Below, in pieces: positions 8,762-15,775 of a DNA stretch of 50,954 bases (positions are counted from its first letter, which is position 1; each line of letters begins with the position of its first letter). Made by a program: the position numbers and the translations under genes. The DNA comes from an uncultured Lachnospiraceae bacterium (GTDB taxonomy: Bacteria; Bacillota; Clostridia; Lachnospirales; Lachnospiraceae), in contig CACXFB010000083.1 in NCBI GenBank assembly GCA_902766825.1, forward strand, positions 1-50,954, in the 5' to 3' direction. The notes under the pieces are model-generated. The model did no database searches, had not been told where the DNA came from, and saw only the letters and a list, made by a program, of their open reading frames with translations.

Positions 8762-9544
8762 ATGAATACTATGGTTGCATTGGGGCTTTTAATTCCATTT
8801 ATGGGAACAACTTTGGGTGCGTTGTGTGTCTATATAATGAAAAATGATTTATCGGAACATGTTAAGAAAATGCTTACAGGATTTGCGGCCGGGGTTATGG
8901 TTGCAGCTTCCGTATGGAGTCTTATTATTCCTGCGATGGAACAGTCGGAAAAAATGGGTAAATTATCTTTTATACCTGCTTTTTGTGGCTTCTGGCTGGG
9001 AATACTTTTCTTATTGGTTATTGATTCGATTACTCCACATCTTCACATTCAGACCAATGCGGTAGAGGGTGTTAAGAGCAGACTTAACAGGACTACAATG
9101 ATGGTTTTTGCAGTGGCAATTCATAATATTCCTGAAGGAATGGCTGTTGGGGTAGTGTTTGCCGGATGGATTGCGGGAAATACAAATATTACGATGATGG
9201 GAGCTTTGGCTTTGTCAATCGGAATAGCTATTCAGAATTTTCCAGAGGGTGCAATAGTATCCATGCCTCTAGCACTGGAAGGACACAGCAAGACAAAATC
9301 ATTTATTTACGGTTTGCTCTCAGGGGCAGTGGAGCCTGTGGCAGCACTGTTAACAATAATGCTTTCGGGAATTATTGTACCGGCACTTCCGTATCTTTTA
9401 AGTTTTGCCGCCGGCGCAATGATGTATGTAGTGGTTGAAGAACTGATTCCAGAAATGTCAGAAGGAACTCACTCTAACTTTGGAACAATTGCTTTTTCAA
9501 CAGGATTTACGTTGATGATGGTGCTGGATGTGGCACTAGGGTGA
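8762..9544 (+). CDS. ZIP-family divalent metal transporter
   Basis: A 260-residue integral membrane protein of the ZIP family (ZupT-like), predicted to import Zn2+ or related divalent cations. Seven to eight hydrophobic segments are visible. The ZIP metal-site signatures are HNIPEGMAVG (TM4) and IQNFPEGAIVS (TM5), with a further acidic site in EELIPEM near the C-terminus. The cytoplasmic loop around residues 95-112 is short and basic. GAAGGGAC lies upstream of ATG 8762. The gene is single, ending at a terminator at 9637. The metal specificity cannot be told from sequence. Confidence 0.94.
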   Translation: MNTMVALGLLIPFMGTTLGALCVYIMKNDLSEHVKKMLTGFAAGVMVAASVWSLIIPAMEQSEKMGKLSFIPAFCGFWLGILFLLVIDSITPHLHIQTNAVEGVKSRLNRTTMMVFAVAIHNIPEGMAVGVVFAGWIAGNTNITMMGALALSIGIAIQNFPEGAIVSMPLALEGHSKTKSFIYGLLSGAVEPVAALLTIMLSGIIVPALPYLLSFAAGAMMYVVVEELIPEMSEGTHSNFGTIAFSTGFTLMMVLDVALG

Positions 9545-9636
9545 AAGGCTTATAAATGACTTACTTAGCCTTTGGTTAAGATATTCACAACCTTGGAAAG
9601 AAGCTTTCCTGATTATGTATTGAATAGTAATTAATG

Positions 9637-9692
9637 AAATATCTCCAAGAGATTTTTACAATTATGAGATTTCACTTGGAGATATTTTTTTT
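9637..9692 (+). terminator. intrinsic terminator downstream of the ZIP gene
   Basis: AAATATCTCCAAG (9637-9649) pairs with CTTGGAGATATTT (9675-9687), followed by a T-run to 9692. The loop is long (25 nt). The remaining gap 9545-9825 contains only small stems such as GGAAAG/CTTTCC (9595-9609) and a possible promoter (TTGCAT, 17 bp, TACGAT from 9702). Confidence 0.8.
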
Positions 9693-9825
9693 AAATTATG
9701 GGTTGCATTATTATTCAGATTGTGTTACGATTAAACTATAACTGCGATGTGCGAAGCTAAAAAGTCTTGCGGCGCTACTGAAAGCCTAAAGGTTTAATGT
9801 TATTTTGTAAAAAAGGAGGAGATGA

Positions 9826-10836
9826 ATTATAAGTATAAAGGTTAAGACATCCATTGCAGAGTCAATGGAAAAAAGTGATTTAGAGGCAAGGTATGATGAT
9901 AACGCCAAGGATTTAACAGCACAAAAGAGTATCTTGGCACATATACTTGTTGCGACAATGGAGGAATATAAGGGATTATCACCTAAGGAAGTAATTCCGC
10001 TTATAGAGGGAGAACCAAAAGTAAAACATGATTGTGACCGGATGAAGTTATCGCCTAAGATAACAGGAATGAGCACCGTATTGTCTGAGGCGGGAGGGGG
10101 AAGAATAGAACTGGATATAAGATTTTTTGTGTGGACACCTGATAGAAGCAGACTAAGTGAAAAGAGTGTAAAGATAATAGCCAATGTAGAGATACAGAAC
10201 CAATATAATCCCGGATATGATATAGCAAACAGACAGGTGGTAAGTTCGTGTCGAATGGTAACTGACCAGAAAAACAGGGAGTATTCGGGGGATGATTATG
10301 ATGGGTTAAAAAAGGTAACAAGCATATGGATATTTACAAATCCTAAAAAGAAATACAGGTCGACAATAACAAAATATAGTCTTTTACAGACCAACATATA
10401 TGGTAACTGTCCGGAGGAAAACTATAGATATGATAAGCTTAACATAGTTAATATAGGATTGCCAAAGGATACAAAAGAAAACATAAAAGAGGCAAAAGGA
10501 ATACATAAATTATTAGCAGCGCTGTATAGCAAAACGTTGTCATTAGAAGAGAAAAAAGATATATTAGAGCATGAGTTTGGGATTAAGATGTTTGAAGAAA
10601 CAGAAGGAAAGGTGAATGAGATGTGTAATCTGAGTTTGGATATAAGGTATGAGGGTATACGTGAGGGTATACGTGAGGGAAGACGTGAAGGAAGACGTGA
10701 AGGAAGACGTGAAGAGAGAAACGCGATAATTAGAATAATGCTGAATCGAGGTTACAGTGAGGAGACTATTTACGAGTTGGGATTTACACAGGATGATATT
10801 GCAAGAGCTAGACTAGGTAGTGAGGAAGAGCAGTAA
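9826..10836 (+). CDS. Rpn-family PD-(D/E)XK nuclease/transposase-like protein, start damaged or non-ATG
   Basis: Rpn proteins are recombination-promoting nucleases common as scattered multicopy genes in Lachnospiraceae. The PD-(D/E)XK residues are visible: numbering from Met at 9865, Asp84 in IELDIRF and Glu109/Gln111 in NVEIQNQ. The C-terminus has five 12-bp tandem repeats (10651-10710) encoding a charged (E/R)GxREG helix. ATG 9865 has no ribosome site and lies inside the conserved N-terminus; the open frame extends back to 9826. The good AAGGAGG (9813-9819) sits before ATG 9822, which is one frame out, so either one extra base is present or translation starts at ATT 9826. Length from 9865 is 323 residues. 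Confidence 0.82.
   Translation: MISIKVKTSIAESMEKSDLEARYDDNAKDLTAQKSILAHILVATMEEYKGLSPKEVIPLIEGEPKVKHDCDRMKLSPKITGMSTVLSEAGGGRIELDIRFFVWTPDRSRLSEKSVKIIANVEIQNQYNPGYDIANRQVVSSCRMVTDQKNREYSGDDYDGLKKVTSIWIFTNPKKKYRSTITKYSLLQTNIYGNCPEENYRYDKLNIVNIGLPKDTKENIKEAKGIHKLLAALYSKTLSLEEKKDILEHEFGIKMFEETEGKVNEMCNLSLDIRYEGIREGIREGRREGRREGRREERNAIIRIMLNRGYSEETIYELGFTQDDIARARLGSEEEQ
10651..10710 (+). repeat. 12-bp in-frame tandem repeats in the Rpn gene
   Basis: Five units of GAGGGTATACGT or GA(A/G)GGAAGACGT encode repeated (E)GIR or EGRR blocks. Such tails commonly vary in copy number in this family, which is a likely site of slippage. Confidence 0.85.
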
Positions 10837-10922
10837 AAAAGTTTGGGAGTTTTGAATGGTTGGAATTAAGACCAGAAATATATTGATAAGATAGGATAAT
10901 TATTATTAAATGAATAAAAAAT

Positions 10923-10973
10923 ATTGAATAACGATAAAAAAATATTGACAAACATATTAATTCTTAGTAAATT
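10923..10973 (+). promoter_or_regulatory. promoter of the truncated LRR gene
   Basis: TTGACA (10945-10950), 17-bp spacer, TAAATT (10968-10973). The 29 bp ending at the -35 (10923-10951) match 26 of 29 bases upstream of the second LRR gene (12614-12642), including an identical AACGATAAAAAA core. The open LRR frame starts almost at the predicted transcription start, leaving no room for a leader. Confidence 0.65.
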
Positions 10974-11047
10974 TATATTAGTAAATAATTACAGGAATAA
11001 CAAAACTCGAAAATAATTTATTTGAGTTTTGTAAGAATCTAAAAAAC

Positions 11048-12412
11048 GTGGAATTGCCTGCAAGTGTAGAGATTATAGGTGGAAGTGTTTTTGAAGACTG
11101 TTACAGTTTACAGACTTTAGAGATACCGGCAGGTGTTAAAAGTATAAGTGAAGAGGCTTTCAGATATTGTGATCAATTAATAAACATTACTGTAAATAAA
11201 GATAACAAAAAATATGACAGCAGGAATAATTGTAATGCAATTATAGAAACAGCAACCAATACTTTGGTTAAAGGCTTTGGATCAACAAAAATTCCATCCA
11301 CTGTGACAAAAATTGGAGATAATGCTTTCTTAAGGTGTAAAAAGCTGCAAAGCATTGATATTCCATCAAGTGTGAGAAAGATTGGTAATGGCGCTTTTTC
11401 AGAATGTGATAATTTAAAAACTGTAAGAATTGCAAAAGGTGTAACAAGGATTGGCGAGAAAGCTTTTTATGAGTGTACAAATTTGCAAAGTATTAATATT
11501 CCGGCCAGTACACAGATTATAGGAAAACGTTCATTTTTTAATTGTTCGAGCTTAAAAACTGTAAAAATTGCATCAGGATTGAAAATTATTGAAGAAAATG
11601 CGTTTGAGGATTGTAAATCATTAGTTAGTGTGAATATACCTTCAAGTGTAAAAAGAATAGAGTATTGTGCATTTGTGGGATGTTCAAGTCTAAAAAGTAT
11701 AAAGATACCAAACAGTGTGACACAAATAGGCGAATATGCTTTCCATTTGTGGAATGATGAAGATGAACCTATTAAAATTATTTGCTATAAAAATTCATAT
11801 GCATATCAATACGCAATTAGTAATGGTAACGATTATGAAATATATCAGCAAAATAATAAACTGACCATAGCAACAACATCTTACGTAAAGACTGCATCGG
11901 CAAAGGCACAGTCATTTAAGCTGAATGCAAAAGCTACAGGTGGTAAGATAACTTACAAGTCTAACAACAAGAATATCAAGGTTGATAGTACAGGAAAGGT
12001 AACTATAGCAAAGAATTATTCAGGAAGGGCTGTAATCACCGTAACAGCAGGTAATGTATATTATAAGACCGTCAGCAGAAAGGTAGTAATCACTGTTAAG
12101 CCTGCTACAACAACACTTAAGTCGGTTAAGAATTCAACTGCAAAGAATGCTTCAAAAGGTAAGATTACAGTAGCATGGAATAAGCTTTCATATGTGACAG
12201 GGTACCAGATACAGTATTCTACAACATCGAATTTTAAGAGCGGAACTAACAAGCTAGTAAATGTAAAGGGTGATAATAATGCAAGTAAGGTAATCACGAG
12301 ACTTTTAAAAAACAAGACATACTATGTGAGGATCAGAACTTACAAGCTGATAGCAGGTAAGAATGTGTATAGTTCATGGTCTGCAAAGAAGAGCGTGAAA
12401 ATTGGAAAGTAA
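11048..12412 (+). CDS. BspA-like LRR5 surface protein, probably 5'-truncated
   Basis: A protein of 454 residues from GTG 11048. Residues 1-245 are LRR5 (BspA/Treponema) repeats of the form iP.sV..IG..AF..C..L, seven or more copies. Residues about 260-345 are an Ig-like beta domain and 350-454 a fibronectin-III-like module (GYQIQYSTTSNFKSG, YYVRIRTY) also found at the end of the 21100 gene. There is no signal peptide. The reading frame continues upstream as a good LRR half-repeat (NLFEFCKNLKNVELP) to a stop at 10982, with no ATG or ribosome site, so the secretory N-terminus has been lost or start selection is unusual. The product may be non-functional. Confidence 0.72.
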   Translation: MELPASVEIIGGSVFEDCYSLQTLEIPAGVKSISEEAFRYCDQLINITVNKDNKKYDSRNNCNAIIETATNTLVKGFGSTKIPSTVTKIGDNAFLRCKKLQSIDIPSSVRKIGNGAFSECDNLKTVRIAKGVTRIGEKAFYECTNLQSINIPASTQIIGKRSFFNCSSLKTVKIASGLKIIEENAFEDCKSLVSVNIPSSVKRIEYCAFVGCSSLKSIKIPNSVTQIGEYAFHLWNDEDEPIKIICYKNSYAYQYAISNGNDYEIYQQNNKLTIATTSYVKTASAKAQSFKLNAKATGGKITYKSNNKNIKVDSTGKVTIAKNYSGRAVITVTAGNVYYKTVSRKVVITVKPATTTLKSVKNSTAKNASKGKITVAWNKLSYVTGYQIQYSTTSNFKSGTNKLVNVKGDNNASKVITRLLKNKTYYVRIRTYKLIAGKNVYSSWSAKKSVKIGK

Positions 12413-12447
12413 TTTTTGATTGAATTATTTTGTTTCTGAATAGAGGG

Positions 12448-12493
12448 TCTCCAGGGAATTTGTATTAAGATACAAATTCTTTGGAGATTTTTT
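12448..12493 (+). terminator. intrinsic terminator after the first LRR gene
   Basis: TCTCCAGGGAATTTGTA pairs with TACAAATTCTTTGGAGA (stem of about 14 bp with an internal G-T stretch) and is followed by a T-run. Confidence 0.82.
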
Positions 12494-12613
12494 GTTTAAG
12501 TATATTTATTTGAGATGAGATATGGGGTTTCAGTATTTTTATTTGAGATAAGGTATGATGAAATTGATGATATTGAACAACAGGATTAATTATTTAATTG
12601 GTAGAAAATAATT

Positions 12614-12664
12614 ATTGAGAAACGATAAAAAATTATTGACAACGATGTTTTGCTGTGATATCTT
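12614..12664 (+). promoter_or_regulatory. promoter of the LRR/LRR/radical SAM operon
   Basis: TTGACA (12636-12641), 17-bp spacer, TATCTT (12659-12664). The upstream 29 bp nearly duplicate those of the promoter at 10923. The operon start codon at 12699 lies about 28 nt past the predicted transcription start. Confidence 0.65.
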
Positions 12665-12698
12665 TAATTTATCAACAAAGAGAAAGCAGGTATTTACT

Positions 12699-13367
12699 AT
12701 GAATAAAGAAATTAATAATGAAAAAAACGGAAAGAAACAAAAAAGCAAAATGAATTTTATCAGCATTATAATATTTGTGGTATTGATGGTAAGTGTTGCT
12801 GCTTTTTGTGCGAATGAACTTATAAGATTCATTGTCACAGCCAGAAGTCAGACTGCAGATAGAGTTGTTGAAGAAGCAAGTGATACAACTATGGTTGATA
12901 AAGCAAATGAGAATGCACAGTTCAGAAATGAATTAGATGCAGTTGCAAGACAGTATGATGATGAATCGGGATGTATTTATAAAGTTAACAAAGATAGTGA
13001 AGGAAATGAATATTGCACCATTGTAACAGCTTATAACACTAAAGTAAAAGAATTAAACATTCCTTCAGAGTTATCGAAGGAAAAATATCCGGTAAGATAT
13101 ATTGGAGAGGATGCTTTTGGTGAAGAAATCAGTTATGAAAAAATTATTATTCCGGATACAGTTGTTGGAATAGGGGACGGAGCTTTTAAAAATCTCAATG
13201 GGCTTAATGAGATTGTAATCGGAGATAATGTTATTGAGTTTGGAGAAGATGTATTTGGAGAGTCTTCAGAATTAACAGTTGTATGCAATAAGGATTGTGC
13301 AGCTTACCAATATGCAATTGATAATAACATAAAAGTCAAGGTGGAAGAATTGGAGAAAAAGCAGTGA
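12699..13367 (+). CDS. single-pass membrane protein with extracytoplasmic LRR5 repeats
   Basis: A 222-residue protein with a basic cytoplasmic N-terminus (about 20 residues, rich in K and N), one transmembrane helix (about 22-50, FISIIIFVVLMVSVAAF), a helical linker, then a C-terminal LRR5 domain with IIIPDTVVGIGDGAF and the capping motif VCNKDCAAYQYAIDNN. ATG 12699 follows AAAGCAGG at 8 bp; a longer frame from TTG 12615 would start within the promoter. The stop overlaps the next start (GTGA), and the following gene encodes a clear paralogue. Function unknown; the LRR cap suggests an exposed binding module. Confidence 0.8.
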   Translation: MNKEINNEKNGKKQKSKMNFISIIIFVVLMVSVAAFCANELIRFIVTARSQTADRVVEEASDTTMVDKANENAQFRNELDAVARQYDDESGCIYKVNKDSEGNEYCTIVTAYNTKVKELNIPSELSKEKYPVRYIGEDAFGEEISYEKIIIPDTVVGIGDGAFKNLNGLNEIVIGDNVIEFGEDVFGESSELTVVCNKDCAAYQYAIDNNIKVKVEELEKKQ

Positions 13368-14134
13368 ATTATATTTCAAAAGTTTTAATTAAGATATTTA
13401 TAATTTGCCCTATAGCTATAATGTTATCATATAAATTTGTTCCGGCATTTATGCCGGCGCTGGTGCCATGGAGTTTTGTTTTGGCACTGTTGTCAGACGG
13501 GATAGATGATGAAAAGTATGGTGTAAAATTTAAGATTAGAATTGTTATTTATTTGTTAATGGCAATAATAACTTATGCAAATTTGTATGCTGGTTGGCAG
13601 TTTTATTATAAAATCACAAAAGACATTGAAAGAGATGCAATAATGGAGGCAGATGATACAAGCGCGGTAGAAGAAGCCAACAAAAGCAGACAACCTGTTT
13701 ATTATGATAATGAATCAGATTGTATATATCGCTATAAGGAGGGTGATGGGAGTTGTTTTTTAGATGAATGTTATAGCCAAAGTACAGTGTTAAATATACC
13801 TTCGTATGTAAATGTATGCGAAGGGAAAGGTGAAAATGAAACATATACTGAGTATAAAGTAACCTATATTGAACAATCTGCTTTTTATAAAAATGGTTAT
13901 ATTGAAAAAGTAATTATTCCGGATACAGTGTATCGTATTGAGTCTGAGGCTTTTAATGAATGTCATAATCTTAAGGAAGTAGTTATAGGAGATAGTGTTG
14001 AATCTTTTGATAACAGAGGTGAGGGATTATTTGTTGATATGCCGGATGTAACTATTGTATGCAATAAGGATTCGGCAGCTTACAAATATGCTGTTGATAA
14101 TAATATCAAAGTTAAACTTATGGGAGAAGAATGA
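13364..14134 (+). CDS. multi-pass membrane protein with LRR5 domain, paralogue of preceding gene
   Basis: A 256-residue protein starting at GTG 13364, overlapping the previous stop by 4 nt. The N-terminal 80 residues contain three hydrophobic stretches (9-30, 33-45, 58-80). The remainder parallels the upstream protein: an acidic DAIMEADDTSAVEEANKS segment, NESDCIYRYKEGDGS, IIPDTVYRIESEAF, then VCNKDSAAYKYAVDNN. The two proteins share their extracytoplasmic plan but differ in membrane anchors, as expected of paired subunits. Its own stop overlaps the radical SAM start by 4 nt (ATGA). No function is assignable. Confidence 0.8.
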   Translation: MNYISKVLIKIFIICPIAIMLSYKFVPAFMPALVPWSFVLALLSDGIDDEKYGVKFKIRIVIYLLMAIITYANLYAGWQFYYKITKDIERDAIMEADDTSAVEEANKSRQPVYYDNESDCIYRYKEGDGSCFLDECYSQSTVLNIPSYVNVCEGKGENETYTEYKVTYIEQSAFYKNGYIEKVIIPDTVYRIESEAFNECHNLKEVVIGDSVESFDNRGEGLFVDMPDVTIVCNKDSAAYKYAVDNNIKVKLMGEE

Positions 14135-15486
14135 GTATGAGAAAACTGAACATCAAGTTAATACAGCCCAAAATGTCACGTCGACCGATGGATACTAATA
14201 TAAAGCTTCATATGGCTCCACCGCTTGGGCTTCTCACAATCGTTAACATAGTAAGAAAAGAACACCATGTTGAACTGGAGAATGAGAATATCCAGAAAAT
14301 CAATTATGATGATACACCTGATATTGTGGGAATATCCATTACTGTCGATACGCTTCCAAGAGCAGTTAAGATTGCAAGGCGTTTCAGACAAAAAGGATGT
14401 ATTGTAGTTGCTGGAGGTATTCATGTTACGACGGCTTCTAAGTGGATTCAGGAAGACGCATTTGATGTTCTTTGTATTGGTGCTGCGGAAGGAACGTGGC
14501 CGGACATAATAAGTGATTTTCAAAATAATAAATTAAAAAAGGTGTACCGATGTCAAAAGCCGCTTTCAAGTGACATGATTGTTTCGCCTGCATATGATTT
14601 TCTAAAAAAGGGAGAATATCTGTACTGCAATGTTGTTCATACAAGCAGGGGCTGCCCGTTTCGGTGCGATTTTTGTTACAACAGTGCAAAGGAGCGTCAT
14701 TTTGTGAACCGCAATATCGAAGATGTACTTGCAGATATCAAAGCGGTTCATTCAAAACATATAATGTTTATTGATGATAATTTTGCCGGTAATCCGCGTT
14801 GGACCAAAGAATTCCTGCGGGTGATTATTCCAATGAAATTAAAGTGGAGCGCGGCCATTTCCATAAATGCCGCATATGACGATGAGATGCTTGATCTGAT
14901 GAAACAATCAGGCTGCCAGAGCCTGTTTATCGGTTTTGAAAGTATCAATCCGGAATCTGTAACCGGTGTGCATAAAGTCCAGAACAGTGTCGACAGTTAT
15001 GAGCGGGCAATTAAAGCAATTCATGACAGAGGAATTATGATTAACGGAAGTTTTGTGTTCGGTCTTGACGGTGATACAACACAGACATTTAAAGCAACAC
15101 TTGACTGGATTGTGAAAAATAAAATAGAAACGGTTACTTCGCATATACTGACACCGTATCCCGGAACTGCATTGTATAATAAGATGAAGGCCGAAGGCAG
15201 GCTTACAACCAATAATCTTGCATTATACAATACAGCACATGTGGTATATAAGCCAAAGGGAATGACTCGTCAGGAATTGTACAGAGGATATCTTAAGATT
15301 TACAAGGATATATACAGTATAAAAAATATCATACGCCGGTGCCCAAAATCCAAGGACATAAGAGCAGCGTATTTTATGTTTAATTTCTTTTACCGTAAGT
15401 ACGGAAAATTTACAGATGCGCTTTGTAATATTATTTCATATGAGAGGATTGGGATAATTGCTGAAAAGATTTCAGGGTCGATATGA
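14131..15486 (+). CDS. B12-binding-type radical SAM protein
   Basis: A 451-residue class B radical SAM enzyme. Residues 1-150 form a cobalamin-binding-like Rossmann domain (PPLGLLTIVNIV, DIVGISITVDTLPRAVKIAR, VVAGGIHVT), without the canonical DxHxxG of base-off B12. The 4Fe-4S motif CPFRCDFC (Cx3Cx2C) follows HTSRG at about 175, with later strands FIDDNFAGN, LFIGFES and SFVFGLDGD. The substrate is unknown; relatives methylate or rearrange unactivated carbons. It is translationally coupled to two LRR membrane proteins. Its codons are more GC-rich (CGC, GCG, CGT) than those neighbours, suggesting a separate origin. No terminator directly follows; a highly folded element begins 5 bp later. Confidence 0.88.
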   Translation: MSMRKLNIKLIQPKMSRRPMDTNIKLHMAPPLGLLTIVNIVRKEHHVELENENIQKINYDDTPDIVGISITVDTLPRAVKIARRFRQKGCIVVAGGIHVTTASKWIQEDAFDVLCIGAAEGTWPDIISDFQNNKLKKVYRCQKPLSSDMIVSPAYDFLKKGEYLYCNVVHTSRGCPFRCDFCYNSAKERHFVNRNIEDVLADIKAVHSKHIMFIDDNFAGNPRWTKEFLRVIIPMKLKWSAAISINAAYDDEMLDLMKQSGCQSLFIGFESINPESVTGVHKVQNSVDSYERAIKAIHDRGIMINGSFVFGLDGDTTQTFKATLDWIVKNKIETVTSHILTPYPGTALYNKMKAEGRLTTNNLALYNTAHVVYKPKGMTRQELYRGYLKIYKDIYSIKNIIRRCPKSKDIRAAYFMFNFFYRKYGKFTDALCNIISYERIGIIAEKISGSI

Positions 15487-15490
15487 TGTG

Positions 15491-15676
15491 GGTTAGAATT
15501 CGTATTACCGCAAGAACATTCAGAAACCACGCATTTGCATGCGTATTGTCTGCTTCGCAGACGGTTTCTTCATATTTTTGCGGTTTCTGCTTCGCAGAAT
15601 TCAATAGAATAAGACATTAAATGCGCCTGCAAGCAGTCGATTTAAAACTTATTCTATTGAAATGTGAATACTAACC
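15491..15676. other. 186-bp multi-branched inverted-repeat element
   Basis: Outer arms GGTTAGAATTC (15491-15501) and GAATACTAACC (15666-15676) pair with one mismatch. Inside are three adjacent stems. Stem A: ACCGCAA (15507)/TTGCGGT (15578) enclosing AGAAACC (15522)/GGTTTCT (15563), which encloses hairpins ACGCAT/ATGCGT and GTCTGC/GCAGAC. Stem B: TTCTGC-TTC-GCAGAA (15585-15599). Stem C: TTCAATAGAATAAG (15600)/CTTATTCTATTGAA (15648), enclosing TTAAAT/ATTTAA and CTGC/GCAG. Almost every base can pair. It could be a non-coding RNA, a MITE-like element or an mRNA 3' structure. No family is recognised. Confidence 0.7.
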
Positions 15677-15705
15677 GCAGGTTAGCAGGTTACGTCATTA
15701 ACCAA

Positions 15706-15774
15706 TTGACACATAAAAGTCCTTGCCGAATAATGAAGAAAAAATATGACATCATTATTTGGCGAGGTCTTTTT
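15706..15774 (+). promoter_or_regulatory. promoter with large dyad overlapping the MATE gene start
   Basis: TTGACA (15706-15711), 17 bp, AATAAT (15729-15734). A 16-bp dyad, CCTTGCCGAATAATGA (15721-15736) and TCATTATTTGGCGAGG (15752-15767), overlaps the -10, and its right arm contains the ribosome site GAGG. TCTTTTTT follows directly before ATG 15776. It may be an operator for a repressor, or, for upstream transcripts, a terminator that also hides the ribosome site. Confidence 0.6.
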
Positions 15775-15775
15775 T

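Noticed and set aside
9543-9573. AAAGGCT/AGCCTTT hairpin after the ZIP gene as terminator
   Set aside because: No T-run follows; the better terminator is at 9637-9692.
12615-12698. N-terminal extension of the first LRR membrane protein from TTG 12615
   Set aside because: It would start within the promoter and lacks a ribosome site; ATG 12699 is well placed.
15491-15676. Cloverleaf in the branched element as a tRNA or a known riboswitch
   Set aside because: No T-loop GTTCRA, no CCA-ready acceptor stem, and no conserved riboswitch core was recognised.
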